Assembly: GCF_011390835.1 (NCBI RefSeq)
Contig: NZ_JAABRQ010000033.1
Coordinates: 1-32,603, forward strand
Direction of reading: 5' to 3'
From: Hydrogenophaga sp.
GTDB lineage: Bacteria > Pseudomonadota > Gammaproteobacteria > Burkholderiales > Burkholderiaceae_C
DNA length: 32,603 nt
Below, piece after piece: positions 10,112 through 17,689 of this stretch. The notes below the pieces were generated by a model that saw nothing but the letters and a program-made list of their open reading frames with translations, searched no databases and was not told the DNA's origin. Within the stretch, counting starts at the first letter, position 1, and each line of letters starts with the position of its first letter. The translations under genes were made by a program, and so were the position numbers.

Positions 10112-10696
10112 ATGAACCCACCGCAGCTTGAAGGACAGCATGTCTCGCTGCGCCTGATGTCGAAAGCCGACGCCGGCGCACTGGTGACCGCCGCCAGTGA
10201 CGGCGAGCTCTGGCATCTGAGGTTCACCGTGGTGCCGAACCAGGCGACGATCGATGCCTATGTGGACACCGCTTTGCAGGGCTGGCAAGCGCAGACGGTG
10301 ATGCCGTTCGTGACCGTGTCCGTTGTCTCAGGATCGGTGATCGGGAGCACGCGCTTTTGGAGGATCGATCCCGTCAATCGAAGTCTGGAAATCGGCCACA
10401 CCTGGCTGGCGAAGACCTGGCAACGATCGGCCGCCAACACCGAGGCGAAGTACCTGATGCTTCGCCACGCCTTTGATGCGCTCGACTGTGTGCGCGTGCA
10501 GTTCACGACCGATGTGCTCAACGAAGCGTCTCGTGCCGCCATTCTTCGGCTGGGCGCCGTCGAGGAAGGCCTCATCCGGAACGAACGCATCATGCCGGAC
10601 GGCCGCAAGCGCTCGTCCATGCGGTACAGCATCATCGACACGGAGTGGCCGGCCGTGCGATCTGCGCTGGAGCGCCGGCTGTCACACCTGGCCTGA
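10112..10696 (+). CDS. GNAT acetyltransferase, RimJ/RimL type
   Basis: A 194-residue N-acetyltransferase of the GNAT superfamily, expected to transfer acetyl from acetyl-CoA to an amino group. The pattern is that of the RimJ/RimL group: LEGQHVSLRLMSKADAGAL at the N-terminus, a central strand VIGSTRFWRIDPVNRSLEIGHTWLA, and then AEAKYLMLRHAFD-like and VQFTTDVLNEASRAAILRLGAVEEG motif A/B regions. RimI-like ribosomal targets, other proteins or small molecules are all possible. The ATG at 10112 starts 29 bases after the previous stop, but lacks a clear ribosome site. It may be the last gene of the plus-strand group that begins at 8307. Confidence 0.9.
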   Translation: MNPPQLEGQHVSLRLMSKADAGALVTAASDGELWHLRFTVVPNQATIDAYVDTALQGWQAQTVMPFVTVSVVSGSVIGSTRFWRIDPVNRSLEIGHTWLAKTWQRSAANTEAKYLMLRHAFDALDCVRVQFTTDVLNEASRAAILRLGAVEEGLIRNERIMPDGRKRSSMRYSIIDTEWPAVRSALERRLSHLA

Positions 10697-10702
10697 GTCC
10701 CC

Positions 10703-10718
10703 CGGTGCATCTGCACCG
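10703..10718. terminator. Possible hairpin after the GNAT gene
   Basis: A perfect 7-bp stem CGGTGCA/TGCACCG with a 2-base loop lies just after the GNAT stop and before the convergent redoxin gene. The downstream T run is only two bases, so a terminator role is weakly supported. Confidence 0.3.
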
Positions 10719-10802
10719 TTGCACGCACCTGTGGTCAGGTGCCGCCAACCATCCACCCACAGAACGCGCCACCACGGGACACCACCCCGGTCAGCCGGCC
10801 CC

Positions 10803-11438
10803 TCACGCCGCTGCGTTCTTGTACTTGATGCTGCAGCCGTAGGGCTGGCTGGTTGCGGTGCTCAACGGTTGGCCGGCGAGCAGTTCGGTCAGGCCCTGGC
10901 GCACATAGTTGGTGGCCCTGGCGATGTCGGCTTCTCGAGCCGAGGGTATGCTGTCGATGGCACCTGCGTAGACCAGCACGCCCTGGGTGTTGACGATGTA
11001 CATGTGAGGCGTGACGCGCGCAGAGTAGGCCTGCCCGACCTTGCCGTCTTCGTCCATCAGGGTGGCACTTGTCGCGGCGCCTTTGTCGCCCATCCAGCGC
11101 GCGAGCTGGGCCGGGCTCAAGTAGTCGGGGCTATCGTCGCGGGTGGAGTTGATGGCCAGCCAAACCACACCTTTGCCCGTGAACTCCTTCTGCAGCGCCT
11201 GAAAGTTGCCGTTGTAGTGCTTGCGCACAAAGGGGCAGCCCGGGTTGTTCCACTCAAGCACCACCGGTTTGCCGCGGAAGTCCGAGAGTTTGACGGGCTT
11301 GCCGGCGGTGTCGGTGAGCGTGAAGTCGGGCGCAGGCTGGCCGACACTGGCGGCTTGTGCCGCTAGGGGGGCGAGCAGGCCGGCGGGCAGGGCGATAGCC
11401 CCTAGGCCCAGGGCATTGAATTGGCGACGTTGCAGCAT
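10803..11438 (-). CDS. Exported AhpC/TSA-type redoxin, Tat-like signal
   Basis: A 211-residue thioredoxin-fold protein. Its N-terminus carries a twin-arginine-like signal (QRRQFNALG, then a hydrophobic stretch to AAQA-A at about residue 30), suggesting folded export to the periplasm. The mature domain begins PAPDFTLTDTAGKPV and has a single peroxidatic-like cysteine in NNPGCPF (Cys68) rather than CxxC. A second cysteine at the C-terminus (YGCSIKYK, Cys202) could be the resolving residue. The cis-Pro region is TPHMYIV. GGAG lies eight bases before the ATG. It lies 64 bp downstream of dsbD on the same strand, which makes DsbD a plausible electron donor (inference). Confidence 0.87.
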   Translation of the reverse strand: MLQRRQFNALGLGAIALPAGLLAPLAAQAASVGQPAPDFTLTDTAGKPVKLSDFRGKPVVLEWNNPGCPFVRKHYNGNFQALQKEFTGKGVVWLAINSTRDDSPDYLSPAQLARWMGDKGAATSATLMDEDGKVGQAYSARVTPHMYIVNTQGVLVYAGAIDSIPSAREADIARATNYVRQGLTELLAGQPLSTATSQPYGCSIKYKNAAA

Positions 11439-11502
11439 GTTCGTGGCTCCTGTGGGTGAACGACGCCCCTACGACATACCCGCGCCCGTTTGGTTCACCG
11501 AA

Positions 11503-13716
11503 TCAGAGCTTGGCCAGCGCGGCACGCACCTCGTCCACGCTCAGCACCTCGGACAGCAGTTGCGGCGCCTGGCCGTTCTGGTAGATCGCGTACACCGGCA
11601 CGCCGTTGCGGCCCAGGCGGGCCAGCTCGGCGGTGATGGTCGGGTCGCGCCGCGTCCAGTCGGCGCGCAACAGCGCCATGTTCCTGGCGGCGATGTCGCC
11701 CAGCAAGCCCACATCGGCCAGGGTGGTGCGCTTGTTGTACTGGCAGGTCACGCACCAAGCGGCGGTGAAGTCCACGAAAACCGGGCGCCCTTCGGCCAGC
11801 AGCGATGCCTGTTTCTCAGCGCTCCACGGCTCCCAGCTCACACCGGCCACCGCGGTGGCCACGGGCGCATTTGCCGCATCGGCCGCCTGCAGGTGCGTCA
11901 CATTCGGGCCGATTGACCAGCCGAGCCAGATCAGGCCTAGCGCCGACAGACCCGCCAGCACCGCGCGTCCCTTGCCGTGCAGACCCAGCGCCCAGATCAG
12001 CAGCGCCAGCATCACCAGAAGCATGAGCAGGGCAGCGGCGCCATCGATGCCGCTTTGTTGACCCAGCACCCACAGCAGCCAGACCACGGTGGCAAACATG
12101 GGGAAGGCCATGAGTTGGCGGAAGGTGTTCATCCAGGCGCCAGGGCGCGGCAGGGCGCGCGCCACCGCCGGCCACCAGCTCGCAGCCAGGTAGGGCAGTG
12201 CCATGCCCAGACCGAGCACACCAAAAACAGCCAGCGCCTGCACCGTGGGCAGACCGATGGCCAAGCCGAGCGAAGCACCCATGAAGGGTGCGGTGCATGG
12301 CGAAGCGATGGCAGTGGCGAGCACGCCGGTGAGGAAAGCGTCGGCGGTGGGGTTCTTGGCCTGCAGGCTGGCCACCGAGCTGGGCAGCACGTTGCCAAAC
12401 TCAAACAGACCCGCCAGGTTCAGACCGATCACGGTGAACAGCACCGCTAGCGTAGCCACCACCTCAGGGCTTTGCAGCTGAAAGCCCCAGCCAATGGCTT
12501 CGCCCGCCGAGCGCAGGCCCAGCAGCAAGCCGCCGAGCGCCAGAAAACTCAACACCACACCGGCGGTGTAGGCCAGGCCGTTGGCCCGGTGTGCGGCGCG
12601 GTCGTCTGCGTGTTTCGCAAACGACAGCACCTTGATCGCCAGTACCGGGAACACGCAGGGCATGAGGTTGAGGATCATGCCGCCGAGCAGCGCGCCGAGC
12701 AGCGCGGCCCAGAGCGTGATGGGCGGGCCGCTGCTGGCGGGCGCGCTGGCGGCGCGCGCGGCGTTGTCCTGCAGCACGGCGATGAGTTCATCGGGCACGG
12801 CCGTTGGCAATGGCGCAGCCGCGGGCCAGGTTCCTTGCACCGGCGCCTCCAGCCGCACGCCGGGGCTGCCCGGTCCCTCGCCTGGCGGGTTGGCCAGCGC
12901 CACCACCAGCGGCACGGCGGTGGGGCTTTCGCTGCGATGCGGCGAGAGCGGCACACTGGCGGTCCAGCGCTCACCGTCCCAGGTTTGGGTCCAGGCGGCG
13001 CCGGGCTCGATCAGGCCAGGCGTCTCGGGGAAAAATTCCAGTGGCTGGTCGCGCCAGGCGGCCGGCAGGCCGGCGAGTGAGACTTTGAGCTGGCTGTCGA
13101 CTGGTTCCAGTCGGCTGTCGCCGGCCGGCTGCTCGGTCGGCGCGGCGGCGAATGCGGCCTCGAAAGCGCGGCCGTTCAGGGCGGTGGAGCCCTGCACCGG
13201 CAGGCGCAGGGTGAAGTTGCCCTCTTCGGGAATGCATTCCTTGCGGCAGACCAGCCAGGCCGCGTAGAGCTTGACCTCGATCTCCCGGTCGGCAAAGCTG
13301 GGGTCGATCGTCAGCGGCACCGGCAACAGCACGGTTCCGTCGTAGCCGTAATTCGCCAGGGTGCCGAGCGGGAACTTGCGCGGCGTGGGCCAGCCGATCG
13401 GCCCGACGGTGACGCCAGGCGGCAATGTCCACTGCAGCTCGGTGGGCAGACCCGAGTCGCCCGAGTTCTTCCAGTAGGTGTGCCAGTCGGGCGCGTGCGT
13501 GAGTTGCAGCCCCAGCCAGACCGGCTTGCCGGGGCCAGCACCCTCGGGCGCATGGGCCAGCAGCTCGGCGCGCGCCTGTTCGCTTTGCACCATTGTGGTG
13601 TTGGACAGGCGTTCCACCAGGTTCTGGGCCGGCGCCCCCAGCGGGGCCAGCAGCGCCAGCGTGGCCAGCCATGGGCTGGCGAGCCGGAAAAACGAGGAGA
13701 GCCTAGGGAGGTGCAT
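11503..13716 (-). CDS. dsbD: Thiol:disulfide interchange reductase, DsbD/ScsB type
   Basis: Inner-membrane protein that carries electrons from cytoplasmic thioredoxin to periplasmic thiol partners. The 737 residues comprise a signal peptide (1-31, ending PAQN), a periplasmic N-terminal domain of DsbD-alpha/ScsB character (WHTYWKNSGDSGLP, VCRKECIPEEG), a DsbD transmembrane domain with the paired cysteines (LMPCVFPVLAIK and AIASPCTAPFMG) across eight helices, and a C-terminal thioredoxin domain with CVTC (DFTAAWCVTCQYNK). The start at 13716 is chosen because the signal peptide begins there; 44 codons of open frame upstream are not protein-like. The large N-terminal domain suits the ScsB-like branch better than E. 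coli DsbD. It probably shares a transcript with the following redoxin. Confidence 0.92.
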   Translation of the reverse strand: MHLPRLSSFFRLASPWLATLALLAPLGAPAQNLVERLSNTTMVQSEQARAELLAHAPEGAGPGKPVWLGLQLTHAPDWHTYWKNSGDSGLPTELQWTLPPGVTVGPIGWPTPRKFPLGTLANYGYDGTVLLPVPLTIDPSFADREIEVKLYAAWLVCRKECIPEEGNFTLRLPVQGSTALNGRAFEAAFAAAPTEQPAGDSRLEPVDSQLKVSLAGLPAAWRDQPLEFFPETPGLIEPGAAWTQTWDGERWTASVPLSPHRSESPTAVPLVVALANPPGEGPGSPGVRLEAPVQGTWPAAAPLPTAVPDELIAVLQDNAARAASAPASSGPPITLWAALLGALLGGMILNLMPCVFPVLAIKVLSFAKHADDRAAHRANGLAYTAGVVLSFLALGGLLLGLRSAGEAIGWGFQLQSPEVVATLAVLFTVIGLNLAGLFEFGNVLPSSVASLQAKNPTADAFLTGVLATAIASPCTAPFMGASLGLAIGLPTVQALAVFGVLGLGMALPYLAASWWPAVARALPRPGAWMNTFRQLMAFPMFATVVWLLWVLGQQSGIDGAAALLMLLVMLALLIWALGLHGKGRAVLAGLSALGLIWLGWSIGPNVTHLQAADAANAPVATAVAGVSWEPWSAEKQASLLAEGRPVFVDFTAAWCVTCQYNKRTTLADVGLLGDIAARNMALLRADWTRRDPTITAELARLGRNGVPVYAIYQNGQAPQLLSEVLSVDEVRAALAKL

Positions 13717-13955
13717 ACGAGGGAAACCAAGGGTGAAAGGGCAGACGCCGACTGTAAGGACAGTGCGTCGGTGAGAGGCGGGGTCAGGGCACGAGTTCCA
13801 ACGCGCAGGGTTGTCGTGCACCGGCTTGCTGCAAATATAAGCCGTCACTGTTGATTTGTCTGTTTCGGCGCCGACCTCTTACAGAGCTTCACCGGGGTTC
13901 TCAAGCGGGGCGGGATTCGGTACAAGGAAGTCAGAGCATCATCTGGAGGACCATC

Positions 13956-15179
13956 ATGGGCTCGATCGTCGAACGCGCGCTGGCGCCCTGGGCCGAGCGC
14001 ATGCGCACTCAGTTGAACCTGCCGGTGCGCTTGTGCTGGGGCCCTGGCGGAGCGTCGACGCTGGCGCTGGGGGATTTTGAGGCGCCGCGGGTGGAAATTC
14101 GAGTGCGCGATGCGCAGGCCTTGCCGCTGCTGATCGAGCCCGGGCTGGACACGCTGGGCCAGGCCTATGTGGAGGAGCTGGTGGATGTGCACGGCGCCGT
14201 GGCCGACATCCTGGCGGTGGCGCAGCGGCTGGCCGAGTCGGCCCAGCCGGTCCACGGGCTGCTCGGGCGCATGCGCCGCGTGTTTGGCCACACGCGAGAA
14301 AGCGACAGCGAAGCCATCCAGTACCACTACGACGTGTCCAATGACTTCTACGCGCAGTGGCTTGGCCAGGGCATGGTGTATTCCTGCGCCTACTTTGAAC
14401 AGGGTGACGAAACACTGGACCAGGCGCAGGCCAAGAAGATCGACCACATCTTGCGCAAGATCCACCTGATGCCCGGGCAGCGCCTGCTGGACATCGGTTG
14501 CGGCTGGGGCGCGCTGGTGCTGCGCGCGGCGCAAGCCTATGGCGCGCAGTGCGTGGGCGTGACGCTGTCGACCCAGCAGTTTGAATTGGCGCAGCAGCGG
14601 GTGCGCGAAGCGGGCTTGCAGGACCGCATCGAGATCCGGTTGCAGGACTACCGCGATGTGACCGACGGCCCGTTTGACCGCATCACCAGCGTCGGCATGT
14701 TCGAGCATGTGGGGCTGGATCACCTGGCCGCCTACTTCGCCCATCTGCGTGGCCTGCTCAAGCCCCACGGCTGGGCCATGAACCACGGCATCACGAGCAC
14801 CGACGCGCACGATGGCGAAAGCCGCCACGGCGGTGGCCGCTTCATCGAGCGCTATGTGTTCCCGCGTGGCGAGCTGCCGCACATCGGCACCGTGCTGCGA
14901 ACGCTGCAGGAAGGAGGCCTGGAGGCGGTGGACGTGGAAAACCTGCGCCGCCACTACCAGCGCACCACCCAGCTCTGGAGCGAAGCCTTCGAGGCGCGCA
15001 CCGCGCAGATCAAACCGCTGGTGGACGAGAAGCGCTGGCGCATCTGGCGCATTTACCTCGCAGGCTGCGCGTGGGCGTTTGAGCACGACGAGGTGTCGAT
15101 CTACCAGGTGCTCTGCCGACCGGCTGGGCAAAGCACGCAGGGGCTGCCGTGGTCGCGGCATTACATCTACGCCGAATGA
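13956..15179 (+). CDS. cfa: Cyclopropane-fatty-acyl-phospholipid synthase family methyltransferase
   Basis: A SAM-dependent methyltransferase of the Cfa family, 407 residues, expected to add a methylene group across double bonds of membrane phospholipid acyl chains. The N-terminal non-catalytic domain (about 1-120) precedes the typical IQYHYDVSNDFYAQWLG segment, YSCAYFE, the SAM motif LLDIGCGWGALV, GVTLSTQQ, and ITSVGMFEHVG with the conserved Glu-His pair; RRHYQRTTQLW is near the C-terminus. ATG 13956 is fixed by GGAGGA at 13945-13950. It is divergent from dsbD and ends seven bases before the convergent alaX-type gene. A related but distinct fatty-acid methyltransferase activity cannot be excluded. 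Confidence 0.92.
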   Translation: MGSIVERALAPWAERMRTQLNLPVRLCWGPGGASTLALGDFEAPRVEIRVRDAQALPLLIEPGLDTLGQAYVEELVDVHGAVADILAVAQRLAESAQPVHGLLGRMRRVFGHTRESDSEAIQYHYDVSNDFYAQWLGQGMVYSCAYFEQGDETLDQAQAKKIDHILRKIHLMPGQRLLDIGCGWGALVLRAAQAYGAQCVGVTLSTQQFELAQQRVREAGLQDRIEIRLQDYRDVTDGPFDRITSVGMFEHVGLDHLAAYFAHLRGLLKPHGWAMNHGITSTDAHDGESRHGGGRFIERYVFPRGELPHIGTVLRTLQEGGLEAVDVENLRRHYQRTTQLWSEAFEARTAQIKPLVDEKRWRIWRIYLAGCAWAFEHDEVSIYQVLCRPAGQSTQGLPWSRHYIYAE

Positions 15180-15186
15180 ACAGGCC

Positions 15187-15930
15187 CTAATCGGCGAAGC
15201 CCAGCACCACGCGCCGCGTGGTAGCTGACTTTTTCTCGACCTTGGTGACCACCACACGGCCGATTTCGGCGGTGTTGGCCACGTGCGTGCCGCCGCAAGG
15301 CTGCAGGTCGATCGGGGCGCCGTCGCCAATGCGCACGGTGCGCACCGCGCCGCTGCCGCGCGGTGGCGACACGCTCATGCTTTTCACCAGCGCCGGGTTG
15401 GCGTCGAGTTCTTCGTCTGTCACGCTGCCCAGCAGCACTGGGAGAGCTGCCGCCACCAGCGCTGCGATGCCGGCGCTGAGCGCGTCCTTGTCCAGCGGAT
15501 CGGTCAGGTGCAGGTCGAGCCGGGCGTGGTCCGGCGTGATCGAGCAGCCGTTCACCGGCACCGGCACCAAGTGGCACAGCAGGTGGGTCGTGGTGTGAAA
15601 TCGCATCAACCGGTGACGTCGCGACCAGTCGATCTGTGCTGTCACCGCGTCGCCCAGCGCCAAAAAGGCCATGGCTGACTCTTGCCCTGGCGCCGGCACG
15701 TGCACGATGTCGGCCGTGGGCCGGCCCTCGGCGTCCTTGTCTTTGCGGGTGTCGGCGATGCGGATGGTCTGGCCATCGGCCAGGCGCAGCACACCGGAAT
15801 CACCCGCCTGACCGCCGCCGAGCGGGTAGAACACGGTCTGGTCGAGGACGATGCCGCTCTCCTTGAGCGCGGTAATGGTGGCTGCGCACTCGGTGCGGTA
15901 GGCGTCGGCGCGGAACAGGTCCTGGGTCAT
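15187..15930 (-). CDS. Alanyl-tRNA editing protein, AlaX type
   Basis: A free-standing trans-editing hydrolase, homologous to the editing domain of alanyl-tRNA synthetase, which clears Ser or Gly mischarged onto tRNA-Ala. The 247 residues show FYPLGGGQAGDSG, the zinc-site HxxxH (FHTTTHLL, His112 and His116) and the second half CGGTH (Cys212, His216), with the expected spacing. The size fits the mid-length AlaX form without a C-terminal extension. The ATG at 15930 has no visible ribosome site and lies only 39 bp from the divergent creatininase-family gene, so a very short leader is likely. Confidence 0.92.
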   Translation of the reverse strand: MTQDLFRADAYRTECAATITALKESGIVLDQTVFYPLGGGQAGDSGVLRLADGQTIRIADTRKDKDAEGRPTADIVHVPAPGQESAMAFLALGDAVTAQIDWSRRHRLMRFHTTTHLLCHLVPVPVNGCSITPDHARLDLHLTDPLDKDALSAGIAALVAAALPVLLGSVTDEELDANPALVKSMSVSPPRGSGAVRTVRIGDGAPIDLQPCGGTHVANTAEIGRVVVTKVEKKSATTRRVVLGFAD

Positions 15931-15969
15931 GGCCGCATCATAGGATCAGGGCGCTTTACACTGCCAGCC

Positions 15970-16812
15970 ATGTTGCCCAACTCCCACCACTGGTCCGACC
16001 TGACCACCGCCGATTTCGCCGCGCTCGACACCGGTCGCGCCATCGCCGTGTTGCCGGTGGCGGCCACGGAACAACACGGGCCTCACCTGCCGCTGTCAGT
16101 GGACACCGACATCGTCAACGGCGTGATCGCCGCTGCACTGCCGCAGCTCGCACCTGGCCTGCCCGTGCTGTTCCTGCCCACGCAGGCTGTGGGCTTCAGC
16201 CCCGAGCACACGCGCTTTGCCGGCACGCTCACGCTCAAGGCCGAGACCTTGATGCGCGTGTGGACCGAGATCGGCGAATGTGTCGCAGCCAGCGGCGTGA
16301 AAAAGCTGGTGCTGTTCAACGCCCATGGTGGGCAGGTAGGTGCGCTGGATCTGGTGGCGCGCGACCTGCGCGCGCGTCTAGGGCTGCTGGTCTACAGCGT
16401 GAGCTGGTTCAACCTGCCGCTGCTCGATACACAGGGTCATGACGTGAGCGCGCTGTTCAGCCCCGAGGAGCACCGCTTCGGCATTCATGCCGGCGAGATC
16501 GAAACCGCCATGATGCTGGCGCTCAAGCCCGAGCGTGTTCGCATGGACCAGGCCGAGTACTTCCGCTCCGCTTCGCAGGAGCGCGCAGCGGACTTCCCCA
16601 TCCTCGGCAACGGCCGCAGCGCCAAGCTCGGCTGGCAAATGCAGGACTACAACGCCGAAGGTGCGGTCGGCAACGCCGGTGCGGCCACGGCCGACAAGGG
16701 CCATTCCCTGCTCGACGCGGCCGGCCGCGCACTCGCGGCCCTGCTCGAAGAAATCGACCGACTGCCCACCAACACCCTGAGCGACCACACCGCGTTCAAG
16801 CCTCAGGTGTAA
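15970..16812 (+). CDS. Creatininase-family amidohydrolase
   Basis: A 280-residue metal-dependent amidase of the creatininase superfamily. Metal ligands and signature are visible: ATEQHGPHLPLSVDTDI (Glu34, His36, Asp46), FNAHGGQ (His119) and HAGEIETAMM (with the conserved Glu). The family includes creatinine amidohydrolase, FAPy deformylase-like enzymes and the mycofactocin peptidase MftE. No creatine, purine or mycofactocin gene is nearby, so the substrate is unknown. The start at ATG 15970 is chosen because the fold begins immediately (WSDLTTADFAAL); the long upstream open frame is antisense to alaX. There is no clear ribosome site. Confidence 0.9.
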   Translation: MLPNSHHWSDLTTADFAALDTGRAIAVLPVAATEQHGPHLPLSVDTDIVNGVIAAALPQLAPGLPVLFLPTQAVGFSPEHTRFAGTLTLKAETLMRVWTEIGECVAASGVKKLVLFNAHGGQVGALDLVARDLRARLGLLVYSVSWFNLPLLDTQGHDVSALFSPEEHRFGIHAGEIETAMMLALKPERVRMDQAEYFRSASQERAADFPILGNGRSAKLGWQMQDYNAEGAVGNAGAATADKGHSLLDAAGRALAALLEEIDRLPTNTLSDHTAFKPQV

Positions 16813-16848
16813 CGACCCGCGCAGTGGCGCAGCGTCGGGGGCTTTCGT

Positions 16849-17520
16849 TCAGGCGTACGTGACCCAATCTCGGTGCTCTGGGCTGTCCAGGTGGGGCAGC
16901 GTGTTGTAGGTCAGCAGGGCATGGCGCTTGGCGCTGAATTCGAACTCGGTCACCGCGCTGTTGCGGATGCGCATGTTCAGGTCGATGGTGCGCTCCGGGC
17001 TCAGGTTCAGCACCTGGCCCACGGCGGTGCTGATCGGGCCGCCGCTGGAGACGATCAGCACGTTTTTTCCCACGTGCTCGGCGCGCACCAGGTCGAGCGC
17101 GCTGGTCACGCCGCGCACAAAATCGTTGTAGCTCGGCATGCCCTCTGGGCTCACTGTACCTGCCATCCACTGCGCCAGGCCGTCGCGCAGCAGGCGGAAA
17201 TGGTGCCGATAGAGCTCGGGCGTGTCAGGCTTTTTAAGCGGCGCGGCATGGATGGTGCGGATCACGGCCAGGCTGTCGTATTCGTCCAGTCCGGGCCAGA
17301 TCAGCGGCTGCAGATCCAGCTTGGCGCCGGCCGCGATGCCGGCCCAGGTCTGGGCATGGCGCTTGAGCGAGCCGGTGATCACCGCATCGAAGCGCTGCCC
17401 GCGCTCGGCCCAGTAGCGCCCCAGGCGCTCGCTCTGACGCTGGCCGAGTTCGCTCAGCTGGTCGTAGTCGTCGGCGCCAAACGAGGCCTGGCCATGGCGC
17501 ACAAGGTAGACAGTTCCCAT
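16849..17520 (-). CDS. Histidine phosphatase superfamily protein
   Basis: A 223-residue cytoplasmic protein of the branch-1 histidine phosphatase (phosphoglycerate mutase-like) superfamily. The catalytic motif is LVRHGQASFG with His9 as the expected phospho-acceptor. The segment ITGSLKRHAQTWAGI and the C-terminal IVSSGGPISTAVGQVL correspond to the other active-site regions; in the latter the usual His of the SHG motif appears as Gly (SSGGP), which may affect catalysis and is also seen in some relatives. Substrate is not evident. No ribosome site is visible before the ATG. It faces the creatininase gene with 36 bp between stops. Confidence 0.88.
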   Translation of the reverse strand: MGTVYLVRHGQASFGADDYDQLSELGQRQSERLGRYWAERGQRFDAVITGSLKRHAQTWAGIAAGAKLDLQPLIWPGLDEYDSLAVIRTIHAAPLKKPDTPELYRHHFRLLRDGLAQWMAGTVSPEGMPSYNDFVRGVTSALDLVRAEHVGKNVLIVSSGGPISTAVGQVLNLSPERTIDLNMRIRNSAVTEFEFSAKRHALLTYNTLPHLDSPEHRDWVTYA

Positions 17521-17689
17521 GGGCCGATTCTGTGCGCCTAGGCTTTCGGTCCAGCGTCACACAGGCGTCTGGCACCCGCTGAGGTAGACACCTGCGGGAC
17601 GATTTGCGGTCGGTCTAGGGGCTTGTTCGGTGTACCGGCCTAGCCCGACTGTGTTGCAATTGGATACATGCCGCCTCCGATCTCACCGC

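Noticed and set aside
13845..15329. 494-codon minus-strand open frame antisense to the Cfa gene
   Set aside because: The Cfa protein on the plus strand is complete and has a strong ribosome site; the antisense frame is a codon-bias artefact rich in His, Arg and Ala.
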